Positions 16,135 through 24,526 of a stretch of DNA of 64,000 nt are shown here, one piece after another. The DNA comes from Clostridia bacterium (GTDB lineage: Bacteria > Bacillota > Clostridia > Christensenellales > Aristaeellaceae): NCBI GenBank assembly GCA_017512805.1, contig JAFWES010000060.1:1-64000 (forward strand), given 5' to 3'. Every line of letters begins with the position of its first letter. The stretch's first letter is position 1. Below the pieces are notes generated by a model that worked only from the letters and a program-made list of their open reading frames with translations, had not been told where the DNA came from and did no database searches. A program made the position numbers and the translations under genes.

Positions 16135-17958
16135 TCCCGCGCTGAAGGTCCGCAGATGGATGAGCGCGTTTTCGAGATTGGCCCCGGCGCACAGCAGCAG
16201 CGTCAGCAGGGTCATCACATTTCCCGCCGGCCGGGCCTTTTCCCGGACAGCCCCGGGGAACATCAGCAGCATCAGCGCCGGCGCCCACAGGGGCATGAAG
16301 TAGCGAGGCTGCATGCCGGTCACCGCGCCGCCCACCGGGCTGGAGGCGATGTACTGGGCATAGATCAGCGCCGTTTCCGCCAGGAAGGCGATGGCGCCGA
16401 AGGTCAGCCGCCGGGAGGGCCGGAGCAGATCCCGGGGCGCTTCCGGCTCCCCGCCGCACACGCACAGCGGCGCCACCAGCAGCAGCAGGATCATGTACAT
16501 TTCGCCCAGGTGCGGAAAGCCATAATTTGCATACGCCCAGAAGTCCAGCCATTCACATGTCAGGAACCGCAGATTCTCAAAGAAGTACCGGACCGGCTTC
16601 AGCCCGCTGCCCAGGGGGTCCGCCAGCATGCCCTGGATCTGCGCCCCGGCGTCGGTGTCGGAAAAGCGCATATCCCCGCCCAGGACGTTTTCATAGGCCC
16701 CGGGCATGATCATGGCCAGGAAGCACCAGGCCGTCATCAGCAGCGCCATCCCCCGGAAGAGCCATTTCTCCGTTTTGCCGCCGAACTTTTCTTCCGGAAT
16801 CAGCAGCAGGGACAGCAGCGCCAGCCCGTAGGCCGGCTTCGCCACCGTCCCCAGGGACAGAAGCGCCAGCAGCGTGATGCCCCGCAGGCCGCTCATCCGC
16901 CCGGGCGCCGCGGCCGTTTCCAGCACCAGCGCCGTTCCCAGCAGCACCGCGCCGGTGACGGCCGTATCGTAGGTCAGGCTGGTGGCCTGGAAGATCATCA
17001 TGGGAATGGTCCCCGCCACCAGAAAGGTCATCTTGAATTTCGGCGCGTGCTTCACGGCCAGGGCTACCATCGCCGCGTAGCAGATCGTGCCGGCCACGGC
17101 CGCGCAGCGGTAGGGCAGATCCGGGCTCTTCATCCCCAGCAGGTTCAGCACTTCCCCCACGTTGTAGCCGATGCCCAGGGGAAGATATCCCGGATGCCAG
17201 GTGATCACGCTGTTCAGGCAGGCCCGCAGCCCCCCGCCGGAGATCAGGGCAAAGGTCCCCACCCAATAGGAATGGGTGTCCTCATCCCAGGTGGACCAGT
17301 TTGGATCCATCACGGGCTTTTTCAGGGCCACCAGCAGCCCCGTCCCCAGGATGATGGCCAGCGCCGCCCAGGGCAGCGCGTCGGACAGGTAAGCCCTGCG
17401 CTTTTTCCGCGGCGCCGGGGCGGGATCCGGCCCCGTCACCGGCGTCAGGCTCAGCAGCAGCATGCCCGCCGCGAAGTACAGCAGCACCGGGTTGCGGGTG
17501 ACCACGACGCCCGTCTCCCCCAGGGCGGGAAAGAAGTTCCCCTCCTCATCCTCGTCCCCCCGGAGGGTGATCGTCCCCTCCCCGGCGGCCGAAACGGTCA
17601 GCGTATAGGCCGTTCCCTTCTGAAACGCGCCCGTCAGCACCGGGCCGCCGTCCTCCGGCAAGTCGTCGATGGGCTGGACGGTCCGGGCCGCTTCCGCCCC
17701 GTTCCCGTCGGTCAGCACCGCCGTCAGGGTCATCCCTGCCGCCTTTTTCAGGCTCCGAAGCTCCAGCCCCAGCTCGCTGCTGCCGTCCATTTCCGGCGAC
17801 CAGGACCAGGAGGCGCTTTCCCCGTCCGTCAGGGCCAGCTTCCCGTGCCCTCCGCCGGAGGGGACGCTCCGCTCCTCCCGGCCCGGCAGCAGCCAGTATC
17901 CCAGCGCCAGCAGCAGCGCCAGGGCCAGCGCGGCCGCGCGCGCGATCTTTCCTTTCAT
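16132..17958 (-). CDS. DUF2142-like polytopic membrane protein (GT-C type)
   Basis: This 608-residue protein has one N-terminal helix (about 5-25), an extracytoplasmic beta-rich region (about 30-160), and then many membrane helices from about 165 to the end. Segments such as TWDEDTHSYW after the first long loop, LTYDTAVTG, and PRYFMPLWAPALML near the C-terminus fit the DUF2142 family. That family looks like a GT-C glycosyltransferase fold with unknown donor and acceptor. A second DUF2142-like protein lies at 46951-48804. It has its own promoter at 18017-18045. A function in surface glycan assembly is inferred from the family and region only. Confidence 0.8.
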   Translation of the reverse strand: MKGKIARAAALALALLLALGYWLLPGREERSVPSGGGHGKLALTDGESASWSWSPEMDGSSELGLELRSLKKAAGMTLTAVLTDGNGAEAARTVQPIDDLPEDGGPVLTGAFQKGTAYTLTVSAAGEGTITLRGDEDEEGNFFPALGETGVVVTRNPVLLYFAAGMLLLSLTPVTGPDPAPAPRKKRRAYLSDALPWAALAIILGTGLLVALKKPVMDPNWSTWDEDTHSYWVGTFALISGGGLRACLNSVITWHPGYLPLGIGYNVGEVLNLLGMKSPDLPYRCAAVAGTICYAAMVALAVKHAPKFKMTFLVAGTIPMMIFQATSLTYDTAVTGAVLLGTALVLETAAAPGRMSGLRGITLLALLSLGTVAKPAYGLALLSLLLIPEEKFGGKTEKWLFRGMALLMTAWCFLAMIMPGAYENVLGGDMRFSDTDAGAQIQGMLADPLGSGLKPVRYFFENLRFLTCEWLDFWAYANYGFPHLGEMYMILLLLVAPLCVCGGEPEAPRDLLRPSRRLTFGAIAFLAETALIYAQYIASSPVGGAVTGMQPRYFMPLWAPALMLLMFPGAVREKARPAGNVMTLLTLLLCAGANLENALIHLRTFSAG

Positions 17959-17990
17959 TGCGATGGTTTACCCTTTCCGATCCGATGTCG

Positions 17991-18015
17991 TACCCCGCGC
18001 AGGCGGGGATTTTTT
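17991..18015 (+). other. Terminator-like hairpin upstream of the DUF2142-like gene
   Basis: CCCCGC and GCGGGG pair around GCAG and are followed by ATTTTTT on the plus strand. No plus-strand gene ends here, so on the minus strand it is simply a stem in the leader of the DUF2142-like gene. Confidence 0.4.
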
Positions 18016-18016
18016 C

Positions 18017-18045
18017 AGTTTATGCCTGCCTTCCCTCTTTGTCAA
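18017..18045 (-). promoter_or_regulatory. Predicted sigma-A promoter of the DUF2142-like gene
   Basis: On the minus strand a consensus TTGACA (18040-18045), a 17-base spacer and TAAACT (18017-18022) lie about 60 bases upstream of the start at 17958. The TAA of the -10 box is also the stop codon of the upstream methyltransferase gene. Confidence 0.7.
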
Positions 18046-18760
18046 GAAACGCGTATATCCCGATTCCCGCGGCGATGGCCAGATTCAGGGAATCCACCCG
18101 GTCATTGCTGGGGATCCGGACCGGCTGGCCTACCTTCGAAAACGCCGGCGGCAGCCCCCGCCCCTCGTTCCCGAAAACCAGGGTGCGCCTCGCCCGGACG
18201 GGCTTTTCCAGCGCCTCGGCCAGGGGGACGGAGGCGTCCAGCATGAAGGGGTAGTAGTCCCGGTCCCCCATGGCCTCCCGGTAGTCCTCGAACCGGTCAT
18301 ACATCCGAACCCGCAGGCGGAACAGGCTCCCCATGCTGGCCCGCACGGTCCGGGGATCGAACAGATCCACGCAGGGGCGGATCAGCGCCACGTCCTCGAT
18401 CCCGAAGCCCAGCGCCGTGCGCAGGATGGTTCCCACATTGCCGCTGTCCCCCGGCTCGTGCAGAAGGACCTGGGGCTTTTCCGGATCCAGCGCATCCTCC
18501 CGTTTTTCGAACACCGCCGCGGCGTAGCAGTTTTCCTTGCCGCTGATCCGGGAAAGCACCCGCTCCGCCGTCTCCACCCGGATCCGGTGCTCCTCCGCCA
18601 GGGCGATCAGCCGGTCCGCCCCCTCCCGGCCATGCGCCGCCGGGTGAATCAGCAGCCGCCGCACCTGCTCCGGCCGGTATTTCAGGCATTCCATGCTGGG
18701 GAAAATCCCCGGGGCATAGCTGTAATCCAGGTCCGATTTATATCCGCTTAAGGATGGCAT
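18020..18760 (-). CDS. SpoU/TrmH-family RNA 2'-O-methyltransferase
   Basis: This 246-residue SPOUT-class enzyme methylates ribose 2'-OH in rRNA or tRNA using S-adenosylmethionine. All three SpoU motifs are visible: motif 1 PGDSGNVGTILRTA, motif 2 GNEGRGL, and motif 3 IPSNDRVDSLNLAIAAGIGIY, here IPSNDRVDSLN followed by the knot helix. The N-terminal third is the less conserved substrate-binding region. It starts just after the terminator of the radical SAM gene. No promoter was found for it, so it may be expressed by read-through. Its exact RNA target is unknown. Confidence 0.93.
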   Translation of the reverse strand: MPSLSGYKSDLDYSYAPGIFPSMECLKYRPEQVRRLLIHPAAHGREGADRLIALAEEHRIRVETAERVLSRISGKENCYAAAVFEKREDALDPEKPQVLLHEPGDSGNVGTILRTALGFGIEDVALIRPCVDLFDPRTVRASMGSLFRLRVRMYDRFEDYREAMGDRDYYPFMLDASVPLAEALEKPVRARRTLVFGNEGRGLPPAFSKVGQPVRIPSNDRVDSLNLAIAAGIGIYAFLDKEGRQA

Positions 18761-18777
18761 CCTTCATCCTCCTTCTC

Positions 18778-18807
18778 AAAAAAACAGGCGGCTTATTCCG
18801 CCTGTTT
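18778..18807 (-). terminator. Rho-independent terminator after the radical SAM gene
   Basis: On the minus strand a 10-bp perfect stem (AAACAGGCGG / CCGCCTGTTT, 6-base loop) runs into a row of seven T. It lies 16 bases after the stop at 18824 and ends the long glycan block that starts near 32013. Confidence 0.92.
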
Positions 18808-18823
18808 CCTTCCCGCGTTCGCT

Positions 18824-19822
18824 TTATCGCCGGTCCTTCAGGCGGTTCTTTTCGTCCCCGCCGGCCCGGTCGGCCGCCTCCTGGTTCCCCTCCAGAATGT
18901 GCTTCACCATCGTCATCCGGAAGCCCGCGTCGATAAAGTCACAGTGCTTGCAGAAGGGGTAGCTCTGCCGACCGTCGGCAATGGCCTCCCGCACCGCCCG
19001 CATCTTCGGGCTGTTCCAGCATTCCTTCAGGGGGGTGGTGGTCAGGTCTCCGAAGTCCGTCACCTCAAAGTTGTCGCAGCAGCAGAGCCCGACCTTTCCG
19101 TTGGGCATGATCCACATGTCGGTAAAGGGCAGGAGGCAGGTCTCCTCGACCACCTTTTCGGTGGCCTGCTTGTTGGGGGCGGAGCCCGCCCGGTTGGTCA
19201 GCACCTCCTGCAGATACCGCATCTGGATCACGATATCGATGTCCTCGAATTCGTCCGGGTGCTCCTTCGCGTAATCGTAAATCTGCTGAATGTTCCGATG
19301 CAGCTTGAACTCGTTGGCGTAATTGTTGATGATCAGCTGATCCAGGTAGGGCTGCAGAGCCTTGAGCTTTTCCATGTTCAGAATCAGCCCGTTGGTGGAC
19401 ATGAAGATGAAGCAGTCCGGCAGTTTTTCCCGGGCATATTTGTGCAGCTCCACGATCCGCTTGTCCAGCAGCGGCTCGTTGTTGCCGTAAAGCGTCAGGT
19501 GGCCTTTATACCCCCAGTCCGCCAGCTGGTCGATGATGGATTTGTACAGATCCAGATCCATCAGCCGGAAGGGGCGCTTTTCCGCGTAAATATTGGCCGT
19601 GCAGAAGGCGCAGGTGGAATTGCACCGGTTGATGGTCTCGATATTGACCACGTTGGGCATGGGCGCTTCCTTCTGGCTCAGAAAATAGGATGTGTAGCGC
19701 TTCTGGGTCTTTCCCCGGGTGATAAACTGAAGCTTCAGATACGCCTCGCTGGACAGGGCCGGAAACTTCACCCGGGCCCAGAAGCCGAATTTCCCCAGAA
19801 AGCTGCTGATGCGAATGGCCAT
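18824..19822 (-). CDS. Radical SAM protein with SPASM-like C-terminus
   Basis: This 332-residue protein carries the radical SAM cluster motif C67-x3-C71-x2-C74 (CNSTCAFC) and a TIM-barrel core (LTLYGNNEPLL, STNGLI). Its C-terminal region has several cysteines, GLCCCDN and PFCKHCDF, of the type that binds an auxiliary cluster in SPASM-type proteins. This gene group includes sugar-, peptide- and lipid-modifying enzymes, so the substrate is open. It is the last gene of block 1, follows the FAD oxidoreductase by 37 bases and ends at a strong terminator, so a role in making or modifying the surface polymer is plausible. AGGAG lies about 10 bases before the ATG. Confidence 0.88.
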   Translation of the reverse strand: MAIRISSFLGKFGFWARVKFPALSSEAYLKLQFITRGKTQKRYTSYFLSQKEAPMPNVVNIETINRCNSTCAFCTANIYAEKRPFRLMDLDLYKSIIDQLADWGYKGHLTLYGNNEPLLDKRIVELHKYAREKLPDCFIFMSTNGLILNMEKLKALQPYLDQLIINNYANEFKLHRNIQQIYDYAKEHPDEFEDIDIVIQMRYLQEVLTNRAGSAPNKQATEKVVEETCLLPFTDMWIMPNGKVGLCCCDNFEVTDFGDLTTTPLKECWNSPKMRAVREAIADGRQSYPFCKHCDFIDAGFRMTMVKHILEGNQEAADRAGGDEKNRLKDRR

Positions 19823-19859
19823 AAATAAGGAATCTCCTTTCGTTGCGCGGAAAGCCGGA

Positions 19860-21431
19860 TCAGGACTTCCCCACCTCGTGGTACTCCTGCTCCGTATTCA
19901 CGTTCCAGATATTGTCCCGGCTGCGCTCCCCGGAGAGGATGTTCTTCACGGTCTCAAAGGAGGTGCACATGCTGTGGTCGATGTTGTTGTAGCGGTGCTG
20001 CCCGTTGCGGCCCACGCAGTACAGGTTCTCAATGGTATTCAGGTAAGCCCGCAGCTCGTCGATCTGGTCGTAGGTGTCGAAATAGGCGGGATACGCTTTT
20101 TTGACCCGCTCCACATGGAAGTCGATGACCTCGTCCTCCCGGTCGATCAGCCCCAGCTGGACCATCTCCCGGATGCCCATCTCGCCGAAGGCCTGATCCG
20201 TCATGGACCACATTTCGTCCCCTTCGTTGCAGAAGTACTCCAGCCCCATCCAGACCGTATGCTCCAGGTCCTTCACCATATAGGGGGACCAGTTGTTGTA
20301 AATCTGGAAGCGGCCCATCTGCACATGCCGGTCGTGGACATACACCCAGTTATCCGGGACGATGTTGCCCACCGTCTTCGTCTTTGTTTTATTCTCCAGC
20401 TTCAGCCGGGGAATCAGCACCCCCACCGTCATGTAATCCCGGTAGGGCAGCCCGTGGGCGATGGCCCGGATCCCGTCGGGAACGTCGTTCATCCCCTCCA
20501 CCAGATCCCGCAGGGGCATGGAGGAAATGACGCAGTCCGCCGGAAGGATTTCTTCCTTCCCACCCTGGCTGATCCGCACCCCGGTGATCCGGTTCCCGTT
20601 TTTCTCCATCCCGACCGCCCGGGTCTCCAGCAGCACCCTGCCGCCCATTTTTTCCACTTCGGCGGCCGTGATTTCCCACAGCTGGCCGGGGCCAAGCTTC
20701 GGATAGGAGAATTCCTCGATCAGAGAGGTTTCCACCTTCCGGTTCCGGACATGGAACATCTTGCCGAAGATGTCCTTCAGGATGGCCCGGATGCTCAGGC
20801 CCTTCACCCGCTGGGCGCCCCAGGACGGGTCAATTTCGCTGGGATGCCGGCCCCACAGGTTCTCCGTATAGTGCTCGAAGAACATGGAGTACAGCTTTTT
20901 CCCGAAGCGGTTGATGTAAAAATCCTCCAGGGACTTTTCCTCCCGCTTGTAAAACACGGTTTTCAGGTAGGAAAAGCCCACCAGGATGGTGGTCCCGAAG
21001 CCCATGTTCCGGATGGTGTCGAATTTCAGGGTGATGGGATAGTCAAAGAACTTTTCCTTGAAGAAGATCCGGCTCAGCCGGTTCCGCCGGAGCATGACCC
21101 GGTCCGTCTTCTCGGGATCGGGCCCGCCGGGCTTCGTCTGGGACGTGCGGCCCAGCGCCCGGTCGTCCCAGGGGAGCGCGCCCTGAACGGGCAGCATGTT
21201 CTCCCACCAGTCGTTGACCTCCGGCACCTTGGAAAAAAACCGGTGCCCGCCCATATCCATGCGGTTCCCGTTATAGTTCACCGTCCGGGAGATGCCGCCC
21301 ACCTGGACGCCCTCCTCCAGCACGGTCACTTCGTATTCATCCGACTGTTTCAGCAGCTCGTAGGCCGCCGTCAGCCCCGCGGGGCCCGCTCCGATGACCA
21401 GCGCTTTCTTCATGCTTTCGATGCGGGACAA
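19860..21431 (-). CDS. FAD-dependent oxidoreductase of the amine oxidase / UDP-galactopyranose mutase-like type
   Basis: This 523-residue flavoprotein starts with the dinucleotide-binding motif [16 protein letters not shown] near residues 12-27 and an FAD-contacting segment [22 protein letters not shown], seen as VGGISRT and GGHRF. The C-terminal FAD motif reads [13 protein letters not shown]. Such proteins occur in polysaccharide loci, where relatives isomerise or oxidise nucleotide or lipid-linked sugars, but the substrate is unknown. The TTG start is chosen because AGGAGG sits 7 bases upstream; an ATG at 21413 is the alternative. Promoter 21658-21686 and repeat copy D lie in front of it. 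Confidence 0.85.
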   Translation of the reverse strand: MSRIESMKKALVIGAGPAGLTAAYELLKQSDEYEVTVLEEGVQVGGISRTVNYNGNRMDMGGHRFFSKVPEVNDWWENMLPVQGALPWDDRALGRTSQTKPGGPDPEKTDRVMLRRNRLSRIFFKEKFFDYPITLKFDTIRNMGFGTTILVGFSYLKTVFYKREEKSLEDFYINRFGKKLYSMFFEHYTENLWGRHPSEIDPSWGAQRVKGLSIRAILKDIFGKMFHVRNRKVETSLIEEFSYPKLGPGQLWEITAAEVEKMGGRVLLETRAVGMEKNGNRITGVRISQGGKEEILPADCVISSMPLRDLVEGMNDVPDGIRAIAHGLPYRDYMTVGVLIPRLKLENKTKTKTVGNIVPDNWVYVHDRHVQMGRFQIYNNWSPYMVKDLEHTVWMGLEYFCNEGDEMWSMTDQAFGEMGIREMVQLGLIDREDEVIDFHVERVKKAYPAYFDTYDQIDELRAYLNTIENLYCVGRNGQHRYNNIDHSMCTSFETVKNILSGERSRDNIWNVNTEQEYHEVGKS

Positions 21432-21462
21432 ACCCGCGCCTCCTGTATTGTAACGAATTTGA

Positions 21463-21647
21463 AACTGTTCAGTCCCGCAAGCGCAGCGCTGAGGTGTTTC
21501 CCTCCGGGGGCCTTGAGTCTCGCCGGTTCTTAGCGATTGACAAGCCGTATGGCGCAGACAGAGCTTAGAACCGCTGCGTAAGCGAACGGAGCCGAGAGGC
21601 GTCCCCCGGAGGGGAATACCTCAGAAAGCGGAGCGACTGAATAGCCA
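21463..21647 (+). repeat. Dispersed palindromic element, copy D (internally deleted, inverted)
   Basis: This 185-bp copy keeps both inverted ends and the GGTTCTTAGC / GCTTAGAACC pair but lacks the internal palindrome block. It is the only copy whose orientation is reversed relative to the gene whose stop is nearest (21683). It lies between the predicted promoter and the FAD oxidoreductase start, so it would be transcribed as a 5' leader. Confidence 0.9.
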
Positions 21648-21657
21648 CCCATGTTTT

Positions 21658-21686
21658 AGTTTATCCCCCACTCCCTCGTTTGTCAA
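21658..21686 (-). promoter_or_regulatory. Predicted sigma-A promoter of the FAD oxidoreductase gene
   Basis: On the minus strand a consensus TTGACA (21681-21686), a 17-base spacer and TAAACT (21658-21663) are present. The TGA of the -35 box is also the stop codon of the upstream glycerophosphotransferase-like gene. Confidence 0.7.
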
Positions 21687-23020
21687 GGAAAGCGCGAAGG
21701 CGCGGCGGGAACGGCGCCCTCCCCCAGGGCGTCCCGCTTCAGAATCTCCACGATCTTCCGCGTCGGGGTCTGCCCGTCCGCTCCCTGATATGCCCGGGCG
21801 CATTCCGCCCGGACCTCCCGCAGCGGATCCTCCCCCCGGCGGATCATGTCCAGCGCGTCCCGGACCTCTTCCCAGCTGTTCGTCCAGTACATTCCAGGCC
21901 GCAGGATCTCCGTCACGCTGTCGTTCACCCCGTTGCTGGCGCAGTAAATGATGGGCTTCCCCGTAAAATAGGCGTCAATAATCATGGAGGACGGGTCGGT
22001 GATCAGCACGTCCGCCGTGAAGAGCTGGGGATAGAAATTCTCCGCTTCGTCCAGGTGGAAAGGGCCCCGGGCATATTCCCGCCGCAGCGCCGCCTCCTGC
22101 TCCTCCGTCATTTCCCCGGTGCTCCGCCATTCCTTAAAGGCCTGGGGATGGGGCCGGAGCATGAGCTCGGTTCCTTCCCTCTCCCGGCACCAGGCGGTCA
22201 GCCCCTCCCGGTAGCTGAAGAAATGACAGTTGCCCTCGTGGGTGGTCCACCGGGGCATCCACAGGATTTTAAAGCTCTCCGGGCTGTTCCACAGGTCGCA
22301 TCGGTCCGCCCGGTGCTTTTCCAGCCCCTCCAGGCGGGGATGCCCCGTCACCTCCACCCGGCACAGATGGGGCCCGCCCTTTTCCAGCCGGCCCCGGATG
22401 AACGCCGCGTCCGCCTCGTTCTGGGAGAAGTAGAAGGACAGGTCGTGAAAAAAGTCCACCGGCGTACAGGCTTCCGTCCGGGCGTCCAGATCCACCATAA
22501 CGTAATACGTCAGATAACAGACCTTCGCGTAATCGGAGACCGCCAGGCTCATATATTCATCCGGCCGCGCCACGTTATACGGCTGCTGAAAGAAAACATA
22601 GTCCGGCCTGAGGGTCCTAAGATCCAGCCAGCGCTTCTTTTCCGCATCATATCCGGGGATGCCGCCCAGGGGCGCGAAATAGGCCTCCGCCCCTTCCGAG
22701 GTGTAAACGCTGTTCAGATATCCCCTTCCCTTCACCGGGCTGCGCAGCGGAATCGCCACGATCTGCACGTGAAAGAGCGGGTCCGCCTTCAGCGCCTCAT
22801 ACACGCTCCGGAGCGAAGCCCAGATGGACGGCCGGTGGCAGATGAAGAGCACGTTCACCTTCTCCCCCGCCGCCCGCTTCCGGGCCAGCCGCTCGTCGAT
22901 CTCCTCCCGCGCCCGCAGGAGGCGCTCATATTCCCGCTTCTGGTATCCTTTCAAAAGGCCCGCCTTCCGCAGGGCCTCCCAGATGTAGGGCACCCGGATC
23001 AGTCTTTCCCAACCTCGCAT
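21683..23020 (-). CDS. CDP-glycerol glycerophosphotransferase-like protein
   Basis: This 445-residue protein has a two-domain GT-B-like layout. Its C-terminal half carries RPHPQAF and the acidic/serine block ADVLITDPSSMIIDAYFTGKPIIY, here quoted as ITDPSSMIIDAY. This is the typical site of teichoic-acid polymerases of the TagB/TagF family, which move glycerol phosphate from CDP-glycerol onto a lipid-linked acceptor. The N-terminal half is divergent and lacks a membrane helix. Three adjacent ATG codons (23026, 23023, 23020) follow GGGAG; the last has the best spacing. It follows the MBOAT gene by about 36 bases, with repeat fragment E between them. The actual donor is not known. Confidence 0.82.
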   Translation of the reverse strand: MRGWERLIRVPYIWEALRKAGLLKGYQKREYERLLRAREEIDERLARKRAAGEKVNVLFICHRPSIWASLRSVYEALKADPLFHVQIVAIPLRSPVKGRGYLNSVYTSEGAEAYFAPLGGIPGYDAEKKRWLDLRTLRPDYVFFQQPYNVARPDEYMSLAVSDYAKVCYLTYYVMVDLDARTEACTPVDFFHDLSFYFSQNEADAAFIRGRLEKGGPHLCRVEVTGHPRLEGLEKHRADRCDLWNSPESFKILWMPRWTTHEGNCHFFSYREGLTAWCREREGTELMLRPHPQAFKEWRSTGEMTEEQEAALRREYARGPFHLDEAENFYPQLFTADVLITDPSSMIIDAYFTGKPIIYCASNGVNDSVTEILRPGMYWTNSWEEVRDALDMIRRGEDPLREVRAECARAYQGADGQTPTRKIVEILKRDALGEGAVPAAPSRFP

Positions 23021-23035
23021 CATCATTCTCCCAGA

Positions 23036-23057
23036 GCTCCGCATTCTGAGGTATTCC
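23036..23057 (-). repeat. Dispersed palindromic element, fragment E
   Basis: Only the end sequence GCTCCGCA-N2-CTGAGGTATTCC remains. It abuts the stop codon of the MBOAT gene. It matches the stop-distal end of the full copies. Confidence 0.75.
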
Positions 23058-24493
23058 TAAAAATTAAAATAGATAAACGGATTGTGGGCCCCCATCAGCA
23101 GCGCGCCGACGCTGACCAGGAACAGGGCCATCTGAACGGCCCAGGAAACCGCTTCCACGGCCGCCGCCCGGGGCCCCTCCGCTCCGCCGGCTCCCTTTTC
23201 CTTCAGCCGGGCGAAGAGCGGGGTGGCGCAGAGAAGCCCCGCCAGCATGACGATCCGGTAATCCCGAAGGCAGACCGTCAGCGCGTTGTCCGTCAGGCCC
23301 GCGCCGCCCAGGCCGAACATGGTTCCCAGGTAAGCCCCGGCCTGGGAAAGGCTTTCCGCGCGGAACAGGACCCATCCCAGCAGCACCGCCAGGAGCGTAA
23401 AGGCCCTGTACAGCGCCTTCGCGGCGCCGTGCCCCGGCTCCGCCAGCTTCCGGGGAACGCCCGTAAGCTTTTCCGCCGTAATCAGAATGCCGTACATCAC
23501 GCCCCAGAGGATGAAGGTCCATTCCGCGCCGTGCCAGATCCCGGTCAGCAGCCAGACCACCATCAGGTTCCGGACCAGCAGGCCCCTGGAGCTGACCCGG
23601 GAGCCTCCCAGGGGAATATACACATAATCCCGGAACCAGCTGCCCAGGGAAATATGCCATCTGCGCCAGAATTCCGTCACCGTCCGGGAGATGTAGGGAT
23701 AGTCGAAGTTCTTTTCAAACCGGAAGCCCAGCATCCTTCCCAGTCCGATGGCCATCTCCGAATACCCGCCGAAATCAAAGTAAATCTGCAGCATATAGCA
23801 CAGGGCGCCCAGCCAGGCCATGCCCGTGCTCAGCTCCGAAGCGCCGAAGGCCCGGTCCGCCACCTCCCCCAGCACATTGGCCAGCAGGATCTTTTTGTTG
23901 AATCCCCGAAGGAAGGTCAGTACCCCCTCCGCGAACCCGTCCACGGTGACCGTCCGGTGTTCGATCTGCTCCGCGACGGTGCTGTAGCGGACGATGGGCC
24001 CGGCAATCAGCTGCGGAAAGAGCGAGATATACAGGCCCAGATAGGCGGGATTCTTCTGGGCCGGAGTTCCGCGGTACACATCGATCACATAGCTCAGGGC
24101 CTGGAAGGTGAAAAAGGAGATGCCGATGGGCAGGAGGATGGATGTTTGCGGGATCAGGGGAACCAGCCCCGGAAACCAGCCCCGCAGGGTCCGGGTCACA
24201 AAGTTCAGATATTTGAACACAAACAGCAGTCCCAGATTTCCGGCAACATCCGCCGCCAGCAGGGCCTTTTTTCGTCCTTTCCGTTCCCCGCAGCCGGCGA
24301 TCAGCAGGGCCAGGACATAGTTGAACGCAATGGAGCCCATCATCACGAAGACGAAGGAAGGCTCCCCCCAGGCGTAGAACAGCAGGCTGCAGGCCAGCAG
24401 CCAGTAGTTCTTCGCTTTCCCCGGCAGCAGCAGGTTCACCCCCATCACCGTCGGCAAAAATACGAACACGAACTCCATGCTCGAAAAAAGCAT
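23057..24493 (-). CDS. MBOAT-family O-acyltransferase (AlgI/DltB-like)
   Basis: This 478-residue polytopic membrane protein passes an acyl group across the membrane to an extracytoplasmic acceptor. Family features are the N-terminal MLFSSMEFVFVFLP, the central FWRRWHISLGSWFRDYVYIPLGG block (seen as FWRRWHISLGSWFRDY), and the catalytic histidine in TGIWHGAEWTFILWG. The length is normal for AlgI-type proteins. It follows an AlgJ-like gene by 33 bases, the same pairing as AlgI with AlgJ in alginate acetylation. The pair therefore probably O-acetylates the surface polymer made by this locus. Confidence 0.93.
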   Translation of the reverse strand: MLFSSMEFVFVFLPTVMGVNLLLPGKAKNYWLLACSLLFYAWGEPSFVFVMMGSIAFNYVLALLIAGCGERKGRKKALLAADVAGNLGLLFVFKYLNFVTRTLRGWFPGLVPLIPQTSILLPIGISFFTFQALSYVIDVYRGTPAQKNPAYLGLYISLFPQLIAGPIVRYSTVAEQIEHRTVTVDGFAEGVLTFLRGFNKKILLANVLGEVADRAFGASELSTGMAWLGALCYMLQIYFDFGGYSEMAIGLGRMLGFRFEKNFDYPYISRTVTEFWRRWHISLGSWFRDYVYIPLGGSRVSSRGLLVRNLMVVWLLTGIWHGAEWTFILWGVMYGILITAEKLTGVPRKLAEPGHGAAKALYRAFTLLAVLLGWVLFRAESLSQAGAYLGTMFGLGGAGLTDNALTVCLRDYRIVMLAGLLCATPLFARLKEKGAGGAEGPRAAAVEAVSWAVQMALFLVSVGALLMGAHNPFIYFNF

Positions 24494-24526
24494 TATTTTC
24501 GTTCCTCCCCGTTGGGCCGCTTCGCC

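Noticed and set aside
17991-18015. A transcription terminator for a plus-strand gene
   Set aside because: No plus-strand gene ends upstream of it, so it was kept only as a leader stem.
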